NCBI RefSeq assembly: GCF_011761985.1
Contig: NZ_JAASQT010000005.1
Coordinates: 62,001 to 126,000, forward strand
DNA: 64,000 nucleotides
Source: Brevundimonas terrae
GTDB taxonomy: Bacteria > Pseudomonadota > Alphaproteobacteria > Caulobacterales > Caulobacteraceae
Reading direction: 5' to 3'
Made by a program: the position numbers and the translations under genes. Of the stretch, positions 15,801 to 25,975 are shown piece by piece; the stretch's first letter is position 1; the number at the start of each line of letters is the position of its first letter. The notes under the pieces are model-generated. The model had not been told where the DNA came from. It did no database searches and saw only the letters and a list, made by a program, of their open reading frames with translations.

Positions 15801-16379
15801 ATGCTGCGTAAGCTTTATGACTGGGTGTTCTCGCTGGCCCGCCACCGCCACGCCACGCGTTCGCTGGCTGTGGTGTCCTTTGCCGAAAGCTCGTTCTTTC
15901 CGATCCCGCCCGATGTGATGCTGGCCCCCATGGTGCTGGCCAAGCCGGACCGCGCCTATTTCTATGCCACGGTCTGCACCGTGGCCTCGGTTCTGGGCGG
16001 CCTTCTGGGCTATGCGATCGGCTATTTCCTCGAGCCGGTCGGCATGGCCATTCTGACGACGCTGGGCAAGGCCGACACGTTCGAAGCCTCCAAGGTCCTG
16101 TTCCAGAAATATGGCGCGTGGGTGATCGTGATAAAGGGGGCCACCCCCATTCCCTACAAGCTGATCACCATTTCGGCGGGCGTGTTCCAGTTCAATCTGG
16201 CCCTGTTTGTCATCCTCAGCGTCCTGACCCGCTCGGCGCGGTTCTTCCTTGTCGCCTTTGTTCTAAAGCGTTGGGGGCCGCCCATGCTCAAGATCGTGGA
16301 ACGGCGTCTGGCCCTGTTCACCGTGCTGTTCCTGATCGTGATGGTCGGGGGGCTGGTGGCTGTGAAATTCCTGCACTGA
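15801..16379 (+). CDS. YqaA-family (DedA/VTT-like) membrane protein
   Basis: The 192-residue protein has about five hydrophobic segments and the DedA/VTT-type signature: an FAESSFFPIPPDVML segment (about 27-41) and, later, a KGATPIPYKLITISAG segment (about 113-128), the G...PIPYK motif typical of YqaA. Relatives act in membrane homeostasis and lipid flipping; the precise substrate of YqaA is unknown. GGAG lies 6 bp before the start. It is followed by dsbB (47 bp) and coq7, an order I know from other alphaproteobacteria, so one transcript is likely. Confidence 0.88.
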   Translation: MLRKLYDWVFSLARHRHATRSLAVVSFAESSFFPIPPDVMLAPMVLAKPDRAYFYATVCTVASVLGGLLGYAIGYFLEPVGMAILTTLGKADTFEASKVLFQKYGAWVIVIKGATPIPYKLITISAGVFQFNLALFVILSVLTRSARFFLVAFVLKRWGPPMLKIVERRLALFTVLFLIVMVGGLVAVKFLH

Positions 16380-16426
16380 TGCAAGATGGATGACGGCATG
16401 AAAATAGCCGTCTAAGACTGTCCGCC

Positions 16427-16966
16427 ATGAAGCGCCTTTATTCCATTCTGATGCGCTGGTGGACGGTGTTCGCCTTTGTGATCTCAGCCGCCATGCTGGC
16501 TGCCGCCCATGCGTTCGAACGCTTTGGCGGGCTTGATCCGTGCAATCTGTGCCTCAAGCAACGCGAGGTCTACTGGGCGGCTCTGGCCGTATCGGGGGCA
16601 GCCACCGCTTGGCATATGATCAGTCGTTCGCGTCGCGGCACCCCGCGTCTGGCCGCCTTTGTGCTGGCTCTGGTCTTTATTGCAGGGGCCATTACGGCGG
16701 GCTTCCATGCCGGTGGCGAACAGGGATGGTGGGCGCTTCCGGCCACCTGCATGGCGGGAAATCCTGCCGATGTCGATTACGGCAATCTTGCCGGTATCCT
16801 GAACGGTACGGTCGAGATTGATCCCATTACCTCGTGCGGCGATATCGCATGGAGCTTTATGGGCCTGTCGATGGCGGCATGGAATTTCATCGCACTGGTG
16901 CTACTGTCGGTCTTGAGCCTTCTGGCGGCCAAGCGTCCCAAAGACGCCCGCGCCCCTAGAAACTAG
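16427..16966 (+). CDS. dsbB: Disulfide bond formation protein B
   Basis: This 179-residue protein has four membrane helices. The first periplasmic redox pair is Cys39-Cys42 in PCNLCLKQR, the DsbB signature. The second pair is Cys108 and Cys137, spaced as in E. coli DsbB (104/130). DsbB reoxidises DsbA and passes electrons to ubiquinone in the inner membrane. The next gene, coq7, makes ubiquinone, so the neighbours are functionally linked. A small GACGGC/GCCGTC hairpin (16392-16412) lies just upstream. Confidence 0.94.
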   Translation: MKRLYSILMRWWTVFAFVISAAMLAAAHAFERFGGLDPCNLCLKQREVYWAALAVSGAATAWHMISRSRRGTPRLAAFVLALVFIAGAITAGFHAGGEQGWWALPATCMAGNPADVDYGNLAGILNGTVEIDPITSCGDIAWSFMGLSMAAWNFIALVLLSVLSLLAAKRPKDARAPRN

Positions 16967-16992
16967 GCCGAAGGCGTAGATAGAGTGTCCCG

Positions 16993-17583
16993 ATGACCCA
17001 GACCCCTGACAGCATAGCCGATGCCCGCCGCGTGCCCCTGCCGCGTCCGGGACCGGGTGCGCCGCAGCGCCGTATGGCCGAGATGCTGCGCGTGGATCAT
17101 GCGGGCGAGTTTGCGGCCGTACACATCTATCGCGCCCAGCGCGCCATTCTGGGCGACCGCAAGGGCATGGAGCAGATCACCGGTGACCTGACCGAGATGG
17201 AAGGCCACGAGCAGGTCCATCTGGATCGCTTCAACGCCCTTTTGAATGAACACAAGGTGCGCCCCACCGCGATGATCCCTGTGTGGAAGATCGCCGCCAC
17301 GGTGCTGGGCGCAGGGACCGCCCTCATCGGTGAAAAGGCCGCCCATGCCTGCACCGAGGCCGTCGAGAGCGTGATCGAAGAACATTATGCCGACCAGATC
17401 AAAGAGATCAGCGACCGTGATCCCGAACTGGCCGCCGAGCTGACCCAGTTCCGCGAAGAAGAACTGGCCCACCACGATCACGCCATCGCCCATGGCAGCC
17501 GCGAGGCTCCGGCCTATCGCCTGCTCAGCAGCGTCATCAAGGTCGGCTGCAAGGCCGCCATCAAGATCAGCGAACGTATCTAG
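16993..17583 (+). CDS. coq7: Demethoxyubiquinone hydroxylase, COQ7 family
   Basis: The 196-residue protein belongs to the ferritin-like di-iron monooxygenases of ubiquinone synthesis and adds the C6 hydroxyl in the next-to-last step. The iron ligands appear as repeated E..H units: DHAGEFAAVH near residue 34, MEGHEQVHLD near 72, and the second pair around EAVESVIEEHY and FREEELAHHDHA. It starts 27 bp after dsbB. Its stop codon overlaps by three bases the stop of the convergent gene at 17580. Confidence 0.95.
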   Translation: MTQTPDSIADARRVPLPRPGPGAPQRRMAEMLRVDHAGEFAAVHIYRAQRAILGDRKGMEQITGDLTEMEGHEQVHLDRFNALLNEHKVRPTAMIPVWKIAATVLGAGTALIGEKAAHACTEAVESVIEEHYADQIKEISDRDPELAAELTQFREEELAHHDHAIAHGSREAPAYRLLSSVIKVGCKAAIKISERI

Positions 17584-18578
17584 GGCGTAACGTCAAAGGC
17601 CAGCATCAGCGTGCGCTGGAGCGGGTTCTCGTTATCGTCCGACAAGATATAAAGACGGGTCTTGCCGTCTCGTTTCGTGGCCGCAATACCCTCGAAATTA
17701 TCGGTGGTGGCGGGCAGTTTCAGCTCGACCATAACCGGACCCAGAGTGCCGTCCTCGTCCATGCGCCGCACCCGCGCCCGCGCATCCATTGGCGGCGTAT
17801 AGGCACGCTGCACGATCCACCAACCCCGACCATCCGGATCACGATCCATGCCGGTGGTGCGATAGTCACTAACCTTTAGCGGCTGATCGGGCGGCATCCG
17901 CACCAGCGTACAAGTCGGCTCCACAATGGCGTGACAGTCCCAGATGCCGCCGGTTTCGCCACCGACGCGCCAGCCCAGTCCTGCGCCCGAACCCGAGGAG
18001 GCCAGCGCCTCCATGCCCTCATTGTCGCCAAACGGCCAGACCGGGCGCACCACACTGACGGGCAGGCGCATATCGTCCAGCGGCCCATAGTTCCAGATGC
18101 GGTGATGGCCCTCGAAACTGACCAGCAGATCGCCATTGGAAAGGATGGCCAGACCCTCGGCATCGCCATCGATCTTTTCGGTAATCGGCTGCCCGTCGCT
18201 CAGCGTCAGGCGACGGCTGCGCCATTGGCCCAGCCCGACCAACTGGCCCGCCGCATCCAGTTCAATCCGGCCCTGTACCAGTTCGCCCTTGTCGGACACC
18301 GTGACAAAGCCGTCAGTCCCGATCAGTTTCAAATCCGACAGACTGCGCACCGGCGACAGGGTGGGGGTCAGTACCTGCACCCCGCCTGCAAAGCGGACAC
18401 CCTCGGCCAGACGGCTGCCCAGTGGCAGACCAAGACCGATGGTGCGCGTATCCACCTCGACGGCCTGCCACGGTGAATCGGGGATGGCATTGCGCCATGG
18501 CTGGCTGGTGATCGCCGCGCCCGCACAGGCCGCCAGTGTCAGACAGGACAGGGCCGCCAGATAAAGTCTGCGGTTCAT
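17580..18578 (-). CDS. Esterase-like activity of phytase family lipoprotein
   Basis: The 332-residue protein begins with a lipoprotein signal peptide (lipobox LAAC, lipid on about Cys18). The body is a beta-propeller-like set of repeats, with segments such as [27 protein letters not shown] and [23 protein letters not shown]. This matches the phytase-like esterase family (six-bladed fold with conserved E/D metal ligands). Substrate unknown. The start overlaps the cobT stop (ATGA), so the two are translated together; the same pairing occurs in relatives, although the functional link is unclear. Confidence 0.87.
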   Translation of the reverse strand: MNRRLYLAALSCLTLAACAGAAITSQPWRNAIPDSPWQAVEVDTRTIGLGLPLGSRLAEGVRFAGGVQVLTPTLSPVRSLSDLKLIGTDGFVTVSDKGELVQGRIELDAAGQLVGLGQWRSRRLTLSDGQPITEKIDGDAEGLAILSNGDLLVSFEGHHRIWNYGPLDDMRLPVSVVRPVWPFGDNEGMEALASSGSGAGLGWRVGGETGGIWDCHAIVEPTCTLVRMPPDQPLKVSDYRTTGMDRDPDGRGWWIVQRAYTPPMDARARVRRMDEDGTLGPVMVELKLPATTDNFEGIAATKRDGKTRLYILSDDNENPLQRTLMLAFDVTP

Positions 18579-20449
18579 GCCGCCTTCTTGCGCCGCGTCG
18601 CCGCCTTGCTGGCCACTGTCTTGGTCTCAAACAGTTCGGCCAGTTTTTCGGTCATGGCACCGGCCAGTTGCTCGACATCGGTGATTGTCAGGGCGCGTTT
18701 GTACCAGCGGGTCACATCGTGGCCGATACCGATGGCCAGAAGCTCGACCGGCGAACGGTCCTCGATCTCGGCAATGACGTGGCGCAGATGCTTGTCCAGA
18801 TAAAGCGCGGCATTGGCCGACTGGGTGGAATCATCGACGGGCGAGCCATCGGAAATCACCATCAGGATACGGCGCTGCTCGCTGCGGGCCATCAGGCGGT
18901 CATGCGCCCATTGCAGGGCCTCGCCGTCGATATTTTCCTTCAGCAGGCCTTCGCGCATCATCAGGCCAAGGTTCTTCTTGGCGCGACGCCACGGCGCATC
19001 GCCGGCCTTGTAGATGATGTGACGCAGGTCGTTCAGACGGCCCGGATTGGCGGGCTTGCCCTCGCTGATCCAGCGTTCGCGGCTTTGACCGCCCTTCCAC
19101 GCACGGGTGGTAAAGCCCAGAATCTCGACCTTGACCCCGCAGCGTTCCAGCGTACGCGCCAGAATATCGGCACAGACCGCCGCCACCATGATCGGGCGAC
19201 CGCGCATGGAACCGGAATTGTCCAGCAAAAGCGTCACAACCGTATCGCGGAACTCGCTCTCGCTCTCCATCTTGAACGACAGCGGGCTGGTCGGATCGGT
19301 AATCACGCGGGTCAGACGCGCCGTATCCAGCATGCCTTCTTCAAGGTCGAACATCCACGAGCGGTTCTGCTGGGCCATCAACCGGCGTTGCAGCTTGTTG
19401 GCCAGACGCGACACCACACTGCCCAAGGATGCCAGTTGCATATCCAGCATGGCCCGCAAACGGTCCAGCTCCATCGGGTCACACAGTTCGGAGGCATCCA
19501 CCACCTCGTCAAAGGCGGTGGTGAAGGCTTTATAGAAATCGACCGCGCGACCGTCATCGGCATTTTCTGTGCGATTGGGCATAGCCCCTTCGCTCAACTC
19601 GGGGTCTTCCTCGCCGGGTTCCCCTTCGGGATCGGAAGGGCGGCCGTCGGGGCGGGTCTGGCGCTCGTCTTCGGCGTTCTGGTCGTCGCTGGATCCATCC
19701 AGTGATTGACCGCCTTCGGCCTCGCCATCCTCTTCTTGCTCGTCCTCGTCGGGCGCGTCCTGCTGGGCCTCGTCCGGTTCGTCCTCGCCCTCGTTCTCGC
19801 TATCGTCCGGCGTGTCTGCCGAAGAGGCCTCAAGGTCCAGCGCCCGCAGCAGATCGTTCAGACGACGCGCAAACAGGCTCTGGTCATTGGCGCTTTCGGC
19901 CAGCGCATCCAGTTGTGCGCCCGCCCGACCTTCCAGATCGATACGGATGCGGTCCACCATATCGCCCAGACCATCCGGCGCGCGTGTACCCAGCAACCGC
20001 TCGCGCAACATGATGGCGACGGCCTCGGCCAGTGGTACCTTGTCGGCCTCGGCCCGTAAGGCCCCTGTGCGTTCCAGACGGCTGACCAGAGCCGCCCGCA
20101 GGTTCTGGCGCACACCGGCCAGCTTGCGCGCGCCAATGGTTTCCACCCGCGCCTGTTCCAGCGCGTCAAACACTTCGGCGGCGGTGCGATCGACAGGCCG
20201 TGCCTTGGCGTCGATTGCGGGGTCGTGGTTGGCGAGTTTCAGCGCAATCCGGTCGGCCTGACCGCGCGCGGTCGCCTCTTCGGCGGCGCTCGGATTACGC
20301 GGCGGGTGCGGCAGGGTCAGGACATTGCCAACCAGTTTTGGCCCGTCCGAGGCAAAATGAACCTCCAGCTCCGGCTGTTCTGCCAAAGCCCGCGCCGCAT
20401 GCGCCAGCGCCCGCTTAAAAACTTCCTGTGGTGTCTCTGGACCGGCCAT
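18575..20449 (-). CDS. cobT: Aerobic cobaltochelatase subunit CobT
   Basis: The protein has 624 residues from ATG 20449 (GTG 20458 is an alternative). It has the CobT layout: a helical N-terminal part, a long acidic Asp/Glu/Gln-rich middle (about 210-300), and a C-terminal von Willebrand A domain with the metal-site motif DNSGS at about 410-414 and a later [10 protein letters not shown] loop. With CobN and CobS (AAA+ ATPase) it inserts cobalt into hydrogenobyrinate diamide in aerobic cobalamin synthesis. CobS, usually next door, is not in this window. The 3' end overlaps the phytase-like gene by ATGA. A terminator lies just upstream, after the M16 gene. Confidence 0.93.
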   Translation of the reverse strand: MAGPETPQEVFKRALAHAARALAEQPELEVHFASDGPKLVGNVLTLPHPPRNPSAAEEATARGQADRIALKLANHDPAIDAKARPVDRTAAEVFDALEQARVETIGARKLAGVRQNLRAALVSRLERTGALRAEADKVPLAEAVAIMLRERLLGTRAPDGLGDMVDRIRIDLEGRAGAQLDALAESANDQSLFARRLNDLLRALDLEASSADTPDDSENEGEDEPDEAQQDAPDEDEQEEDGEAEGGQSLDGSSDDQNAEDERQTRPDGRPSDPEGEPGEEDPELSEGAMPNRTENADDGRAVDFYKAFTTAFDEVVDASELCDPMELDRLRAMLDMQLASLGSVVSRLANKLQRRLMAQQNRSWMFDLEEGMLDTARLTRVITDPTSPLSFKMESESEFRDTVVTLLLDNSGSMRGRPIMVAAVCADILARTLERCGVKVEILGFTTRAWKGGQSRERWISEGKPANPGRLNDLRHIIYKAGDAPWRRAKKNLGLMMREGLLKENIDGEALQWAHDRLMARSEQRRILMVISDGSPVDDSTQSANAALYLDKHLRHVIAEIEDRSPVELLAIGIGHDVTRWYKRALTITDVEQLAGAMTEKLAELFETKTVASKAATRRKKAA

Positions 20450-20496
20450 GGCCCACACATAGACGATGCCACGCCAAGGGGAAGGGGGCAGATCGC

Positions 20497-20527
20497 AAAA
20501 GGGGCCAGCCTTGCGACTGACCCCTTC
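20497..20527 (-). terminator. Rho-independent terminator after the M16 protease gene
   Basis: On the minus strand the sequence AAGGGGTCAG, a CGCAAGG-type loop, and CTGGCCCCTT form a 10-bp stem with two G-T pairs, followed by TTTT. It separates the M16 protease gene from cobT. Confidence 0.75.
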
Positions 20528-20551
20528 CGGTATCTGTGGCCTTGAAGACCC

Positions 20552-23401
20552 TTAGTCGATGGCGCGAACCTCGACCGGCAGACCAAGGGCCTCCAGTTGC
20601 GGCTTCACCTTTTCGGCGTCACCGACAACAACCCAGACGAACTTGGTCGGGTCGATGGCGGCCTTGACGGCAGCATCCATCTGGGCGGCGGTGGCGGCGT
20701 TGATACGCGTGGCCATAGCTTCCTGATAGCCGTCGGGGCGGCCATACAGGCTGTTGGAACGCAGGGCACTCAGGACGGCACCGCCCGTTTCATACGAACC
20801 GGCCAGCGAGCGGGTATCACCCTTGAGGGTGCGCTCGTGTTCGGCTGGCGTCACGCCTTCACCGCCGAGGAAGCGGTTATATTGGTCCAGCAGGGCCTGG
20901 ACCGAGTCACCCGTGCGGTCGGCCTGAACCGGCGCATTGATGAGATAGTGCATGCGGTCCTGAACAACCATGAGCATGCCACGCACACCATAGGACCAGC
21001 CCTTGGTTTCACGCAGATCGGCATTGATGCGGCTCAGGAAGTCCGTACCCAGAACCGTATTGCCGAGGTTCAGAACCAGATTGTCGTCCGTTCCCGAAAC
21101 CGGCAGCACCTGACCGCCCATGATGATCGACTGCGGCGATTGCGGACGGTCGATCAGCACAATACGGGCCGATGTCTGCGGCAGAGCTGCCGAGAAGTCC
21201 TTCACGCCCTTGGCTGCCGATGGCGCACGCCAGTCACCGAAGGCTGCGTTCAGCTGAGCTGTCACTTGCGCCAGCGGCAGGTCCGAAACCACGAACAGCT
21301 TGGCATTGTCCGGACGGATCCAGCTCTGGTGTTCACCCACCAGATCAGCCCGCGTCAGAACGGTGATCACTTCCGGCGTACCCGAACCGCTGTTCGGTCG
21401 GCCATAAGGATGCGTCTCGCCATAGACCAGCGACGGGAAGGCGCGGCTGGCCAGAGCGGCCGGCTGGGTCTTCTCGCTGGCCAGACGGGCCAGACGCTGG
21501 GCGCGGATACGCTCGACTTCCGACGGGCTAAAGGCCGGATTACGCAGCACATCGGCAAACAGGGTCAGCGACGGCTCCAGATTGGTGCTGACGCTGCTCA
21601 GGCTGGCCACAGTACGGTCCATGCTGGAGCCAAAGCCGAGCGTTGCACCCAGACGTTCCTGCGCCTCGGCCAGAGCCAGCGAGTTGCGCGTGGTCGAGCC
21701 TTCTTCCATGACGTTCAGCATCAGGGTGTGGGCACCCAGACGGTCGGCACGGTCGGCGGCAATACCGGCATCGAATTCCATGGCGATACGCGTCACCGGC
21801 ACGGCGGTCGAGTGGGCATAGACCACCTCGATACCGTTCGACAGAGTGGCGCGTTCCACATCGGGGAAGTCCACATTCTTGACGTCGCCAATGCTTGGGG
21901 CCGGATCACGTTGGACACGCACAATCTCGGCCGCTGGTGTCGGGGTTGCGCCCGACGGCGTCGCAGCCGCATCGACATAGGCCTCGCGCTCGCCCGGCAG
22001 AACGGTCTGGCTATAGACCGGACGGGTCAGCCAGCGCTGCATGGCATCACGCACCTGTTGCGGCGTTACGGCCGCATAGCGCTCCAACTGCTTCTTGTAG
22101 TGGTCCGGATCACCGGCATACAGCTGGCCCTCGGCCAGAACCGAAGCCTTGCCATTGGCCTGTTCCAGACCCTGAATGGTGCGCGACGCATATTGGGTCA
22201 CCACGCGGTCGATCTCGTCCTGCGTCGGGCCATTGGCCATCAGGTCGTTGAAGGCAGCGTCCATCTTGGCGGCCACGGCTTCAGGGTCCTGACCTGGTTT
22301 CACCGTCACCGAATAGGAGAACATGCTGACGCGCTGGAACACCTGATTGCCCGCCGACACGCCCGACGCCGTCTGCTCGCCACGCACCAGAGCATTGTCC
22401 AGACGCGAGCTGTTCAGACCGCCCAGAACCGAGGCGGCGATGCTCAGCGGCACCGTATCGTCATGCAGCATACCCGGCGTGACCCAGTTGCGGCTGACGC
22501 GGGCCTGCGCCACGCGGTCGTGCAGGGTCTCGGAAACCGGCGCGGCCAGTGTCGGCACATCTGCGGCCGCAGGTGTGTTCACCGGACCGGCCTTGATGCC
22601 GTTGAAATACTTGCCGACCAGTTCGCGGGCCTTGGCCTCGGTGATGTCACCCGACAGCACCAGAACCGAGTTGTTCGGACCATAGTTGTCGATGAACCAC
22701 TGGCGCACGGTGTCCATGCTGGCCGCATCCAGATCGGCCATCGAACCGATGGTCGAGTGGCGATACGGATGGCCCTCGGGGAACAGGGCTTCCAGAGTGG
22801 CATAATAGGTCAGGCCATAGGGCTGGTTGTCGCCCTGACGCTTTTCGTTCTGCACAACACCGCGTTGCAGGTCCAGAACCTCCTGGCTCACCTGACCCAG
22901 CAGGTAACCCATACGGTCCGATTCCAGATACAACGTGTATTCCAGCGCGGGCGTCGGCACGGTCTGGAAATAGTTGGTGCGGTCAAACCAGGTCGTGCCG
23001 TTCAGCGCGGTCGCACCGGCTGCATTCATGGTCTGGATGTGCGAAGACGGGCTGTTTTCCGAACCGCCGAACATCAGGTGCTCGAACAGGTGGGCAAAAC
23101 CGGTCGAACCCTTCGGCTCGTCTTTAGAGCCAACATTGTACCAGACGCTGACGGCCACGACCGGTGCCTTGTGGTCCTCGTTGACCAGTACGGTCAGGCC
23201 GTTATCCAGCTGGAAACGCTTCCACGGAATATCCACACGCGCGATCAGATCAGCCACCGGCGCACCGCGCAGCTCCTGCGCCTGAGTGGTGCTGGCCGGA
23301 GCCGGAGTGGTAGCCGTTACCGCCGCAGTATGGGCAAAGGCCGCCGGCGCAAAACCAGCCATAAGGGCCGCAACAGCGGCAGAAGTCGCAAGACGACGCA
23401 T
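20552..23401 (-). CDS. M16-family zinc metalloprotease (pitrilysin-like), two-domain
   Basis: The 949-residue protein has a signal peptide ending near AAFAHTAA. The inverted zinc motif HLFEH is at 104-108 (catalytic Glu107), and the third ligand is expected in the QRGVVQNEKRQ helix about 75 residues later. A second M16 domain (from about 500) lacks the zinc motif, as is normal for this family, where the inactive half helps hold peptide. It is probably periplasmic and degrades or processes peptides. GAGGGGG lies 5 bp before ATG 23401. It stands alone with its own terminator; lepA upstream ends in another terminator. Confidence 0.93.
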   Translation of the reverse strand: MRRLATSAAVAALMAGFAPAAFAHTAAVTATTPAPASTTQAQELRGAPVADLIARVDIPWKRFQLDNGLTVLVNEDHKAPVVAVSVWYNVGSKDEPKGSTGFAHLFEHLMFGGSENSPSSHIQTMNAAGATALNGTTWFDRTNYFQTVPTPALEYTLYLESDRMGYLLGQVSQEVLDLQRGVVQNEKRQGDNQPYGLTYYATLEALFPEGHPYRHSTIGSMADLDAASMDTVRQWFIDNYGPNNSVLVLSGDITEAKARELVGKYFNGIKAGPVNTPAAADVPTLAAPVSETLHDRVAQARVSRNWVTPGMLHDDTVPLSIAASVLGGLNSSRLDNALVRGEQTASGVSAGNQVFQRVSMFSYSVTVKPGQDPEAVAAKMDAAFNDLMANGPTQDEIDRVVTQYASRTIQGLEQANGKASVLAEGQLYAGDPDHYKKQLERYAAVTPQQVRDAMQRWLTRPVYSQTVLPGEREAYVDAAATPSGATPTPAAEIVRVQRDPAPSIGDVKNVDFPDVERATLSNGIEVVYAHSTAVPVTRIAMEFDAGIAADRADRLGAHTLMLNVMEEGSTTRNSLALAEAQERLGATLGFGSSMDRTVASLSSVSTNLEPSLTLFADVLRNPAFSPSEVERIRAQRLARLASEKTQPAALASRAFPSLVYGETHPYGRPNSGSGTPEVITVLTRADLVGEHQSWIRPDNAKLFVVSDLPLAQVTAQLNAAFGDWRAPSAAKGVKDFSAALPQTSARIVLIDRPQSPQSIIMGGQVLPVSGTDDNLVLNLGNTVLGTDFLSRINADLRETKGWSYGVRGMLMVVQDRMHYLINAPVQADRTGDSVQALLDQYNRFLGGEGVTPAEHERTLKGDTRSLAGSYETGGAVLSALRSNSLYGRPDGYQEAMATRINAATAAQMDAAVKAAIDPTKFVWVVVGDAEKVKPQLEALGLPVEVRAID

Positions 23402-23518
23402 AGATTCCCCCTCGGAAATAGATTTGTCGCGACCTTACCTGCCTTATTTCTGCCCGCAATGCGACATGACGTTTCCTGTCCAAAAGTTCATGTTTGCCCG
23501 CCTGACAGACGTAAAGAA

Positions 23519-23548
23519 AAAGCCCCGACCAGATGGTCGGGGCTTTTC
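23519..23548 (-). terminator. Rho-independent terminator after lepA
   Basis: The stem AGCCCCGACC/GGTCGGGGCT with a short AGAT loop is followed on the minus strand by TTTTTC. It lies 23 bp after the lepA stop. Confidence 0.9.
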
Positions 23549-23570
23549 AATATCATTCGCCAAAGGCGGA

Positions 23571-25379
23571 TCAATCGTCGTCCATTTTGAGGGCGGCGAT
23601 GAAGGCTTCTTGCGGGATTTCTACCTTGCCGAACTGACGCATGCGCTTCTTGCCCGCCTTCTGCTTTTCAAGCAGCTTCTTCTTGCGAGTGGCGTCGCCG
23701 CCATAGCATTTGGACGTCACGTCCTTACGCAGGGCGCGCACGGTTTCGCGGGCGATGATCTTGCCACCGATGGCGGCCTGAATCGGGATGGTGAACATGT
23801 GCGGAGGGATAAGCTCCTTCATCTTCTCCACCATGCCACGGCCACGGGTCTCGGCGCGGGCGCGGTGCACCAGCATCGACAGGGCGTCCACGGGCTCGGC
23901 ATTCACAAGGATGCTCATCTTGACCAGATCGCCGACCTTGTAATCGGTGATCTCGTAGTCGAACGAGGCATAGCCCTTGGAGATCGACTTCAGGCGGTCA
24001 TAGAAGTCGAACACCACTTCGTTCAGCGGCAGCTCATAGACCACCAGCGCACGCGAGCCGACATAGGACAGCTCGATCTGGTTACCACGACGGTCCTGAC
24101 ACAGCTTGATCACGCCGCCCAGATATTCGTCCGGCGTCAGGATGGTGGCCTTGATCCACGGTTCCGAAATGGTTTCGATCTGCATGACGTCCGGCAGGTC
24201 GGCCGGATTGTGCAGGTCGATATGGGTGCCGTCGCGCAGACCGATCTTGTAAACCACCGACGGGGCGGTCGCGATCAGGTCGAGATTGAACTCGCGGCTC
24301 AGGCGTTCCTGAATGATTTCGAGGTGCAGCAGCCCAAGGAAGCCACAGCGGAAACCAAAGCCCAGCGCCGCCGAGCTTTCCATCTCATAGGTGAAGGACG
24401 CATCGTTCAGACGCAGCTTGGCAATGGCCGAGCGCAGATCGTCAAAGTCTGCAGCATCGACAGGGAACAGGCCACAGAACACCACCGACTGGACTTCCTT
24501 AAAGCCCTTCAGCGGTTCTGAAGTCGGTTTCTTTTCGTCGGTAATGGTGTCGCCGACGGCGGCGTGGGCCACTTCCTTGATCTGTGCGGTAATAAAGCCG
24601 ACCTCGCCCGGACCAAGCGCCTCGACGGGCGTGTTCTTGGGCAGGAAGACGCCGACGCGGTCGACAAGGTGGGTCGTGCCCGACTGCATCATCTTGACGC
24701 GCATACCCGCCTTCAGGACGCCGTCGAACACGCGCACCAGCAGCACAACGCCGAGGTATGGATCGTACCACGCATCGACCAGCATGGCCTTCAACGGGGC
24801 ATTCACATCCCCCTTGGGCGCGGGCAGACGCGCCACAATGCCTTCCAGCACGTCCTCGATGCCGATGCCCGACTTGGCCGAGCACATGATGGCGTCGGAC
24901 GCGTCGATACCGATCACATCCTCGATCTGGGCGCGTACCCGATCCGGTTCGGCAGCGGGCAGGTCGATCTTGTTGAGGACCGGCACAATCTCGTGATTGT
25001 TGTCGATGGCCTGATAGACGTTGGCCAGGGTCTGGGCTTCGACGCCCTGCGACGCATCCACCACCAGGATCGAGCCTTCGCAGGCGGCCAGCGAGCGCGA
25101 CACCTCATACGCAAAGTCGACGTGACCCGGCGTGTCCATCAGGTTCAGGATATAGGTCTCCCCATCCTTGGCCTTGTAGTTCAGCCGCACGGTCTGCGCC
25201 TTGATGGTGATCCCGCGCTCTTTCTCGATGTCCATATTATCGAGAACCTGTTCCGACATCTCCCGCGCGGTCAGCCCGCCGGTGAATTGGATCAAGCGGT
25301 CAGAGAGCGTGGATTTGCCATGGTCGATGTGGGCGACCACGGAGAAATTCCGGATGCGTTCAATAGGAGGCGTCGTCAT
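23571..25379 (-). CDS. lepA: Elongation factor 4 (LepA)
   Basis: The protein has 602 residues, the normal LepA length, with start ATG 25379 ([13 protein letters not shown]); an in-frame start 30 bp upstream would add ten atypical residues. GTPase motifs are clear: G1 [10 protein letters not shown]2 region [11 protein letters not shown]3 DTPGHVDF, G4 NKID. The LepA-specific C-terminal domain with [19 protein letters not shown] and a lysine-rich end follows. LepA is a ribosome-bound GTPase affecting initiation and stalled elongation. It is transcribed alone and has a strong terminator. Confidence 0.97.
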   Translation of the reverse strand: MTTPPIERIRNFSVVAHIDHGKSTLSDRLIQFTGGLTAREMSEQVLDNMDIEKERGITIKAQTVRLNYKAKDGETYILNLMDTPGHVDFAYEVSRSLAACEGSILVVDASQGVEAQTLANVYQAIDNNHEIVPVLNKIDLPAAEPDRVRAQIEDVIGIDASDAIMCSAKSGIGIEDVLEGIVARLPAPKGDVNAPLKAMLVDAWYDPYLGVVLLVRVFDGVLKAGMRVKMMQSGTTHLVDRVGVFLPKNTPVEALGPGEVGFITAQIKEVAHAAVGDTITDEKKPTSEPLKGFKEVQSVVFCGLFPVDAADFDDLRSAIAKLRLNDASFTYEMESSAALGFGFRCGFLGLLHLEIIQERLSREFNLDLIATAPSVVYKIGLRDGTHIDLHNPADLPDVMQIETISEPWIKATILTPDEYLGGVIKLCQDRRGNQIELSYVGSRALVVYELPLNEVVFDFYDRLKSISKGYASFDYEITDYKVGDLVKMSILVNAEPVDALSMLVHRARAETRGRGMVEKMKELIPPHMFTIPIQAAIGGKIIARETVRALRKDVTSKCYGGDATRKKKLLEKQKAGKKRMRQFGKVEIPQEAFIAALKMDDD

Positions 25380-25471
25380 GTAGCGGCGCTTAGCATCGCC
25401 TGAGCTCAAACGCTACTTCTGCGATGGGATGACGTAGTCGATAGGCGGGCTGTGTGCGGCCAAAATCCTGC

Positions 25472-25486
25472 TTAACGCCGGTTTAC
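25472..25486. promoter_or_regulatory. Possible CtrA-type box upstream of the tadE-like gene
   Basis: The sequence TTAA-N7-TTAC differs by one base from the alphaproteobacterial CtrA consensus TTAA-N7-TTAA. It lies 73 bp before the TadE-like gene. CtrA controls pilus genes in Caulobacter, so the position is suggestive. Short motifs like this occur by chance, so confidence is low. Confidence 0.25.
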
Positions 25487-25558
25487 CATGCTTGTTGTGG
25501 AACTCTTTAAGCGTAGCTGCGCCTTATTGATAACGTTGGTATTTGGAGGCATCCCCCC

Positions 25559-25975
25559 ATGCTTCGAATAGTAAATCGTAATCAAGACGAGCGACGTGGC
25601 TCGATTGCCGTTGAATTCGCACTCATTGCGCCGATCCTGCTGTTCATGATGATCGGTATGATTGTCTATGGTGGCTGGTTCTGGCTGGCCCACTCGGTGC
25701 AATCTCTGGCCTATGAATCTGCCCGTGCATCGCTGGGCGGTCTGGATGCAGCCGAGCGGCAGCAATTGGCGCTGGATTTTGTCTCCACGCGCGGAAACCA
25801 GATGGGCGTACCGGTCAGCACCAATGATGTCGTTGTGGTCAGTGACGCGCAGGTTGTATCCGTCAAAATCGACTATGACATCAGTAATCACCCCATCATG
25901 GCTCTCAAAAGCCTGACCGTGCCGCCGCCGCAAACCATCAAACGCGAGGCCGTTGTTCGTCTGGGCGGATATTGA
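25559..25975 (+). CDS. TadE/TadG-family pseudopilin-like membrane protein
   Basis: The 138-residue protein has the TadE pattern: a basic N-terminus (NRNQDERRGS), then AVEFALIAPILLFMMIGMIVYG, a hydrophobic helix with the conserved Glu five residues into the processed form, followed by a small periplasmic domain. TadE proteins are processed by the prepilin peptidase TadV/CpaA and belong to the tight-adherence (Flp pilus) system. The stop overlaps the next start as TGATG, so it is coupled with a TadG-like gene. No other tad/cpa genes are in the window. Confidence 0.85.
   Translation: MLRIVNRNQDERRGSIAVEFALIAPILLFMMIGMIVYGGWFWLAHSVQSLAYESARASLGGLDAAERQQLALDFVSTRGNQMGVPVSTNDVVVVSDAQVVSVKIDYDISNHPIMALKSLTVPPPQTIKREAVVRLGGY

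Noticed and set aside
20597..23590. A 997-residue open frame opposite the M16 protease gene
   Set aside because: It is antisense to a clear M16 gene with a zinc motif and has no recognisable domain. Long antisense frames are an expected artefact of codon bias in G+C-rich DNA.
24564..25403. A 279-residue frame opposite lepA
   Set aside because: It is the shadow of a highly conserved GTPase gene.
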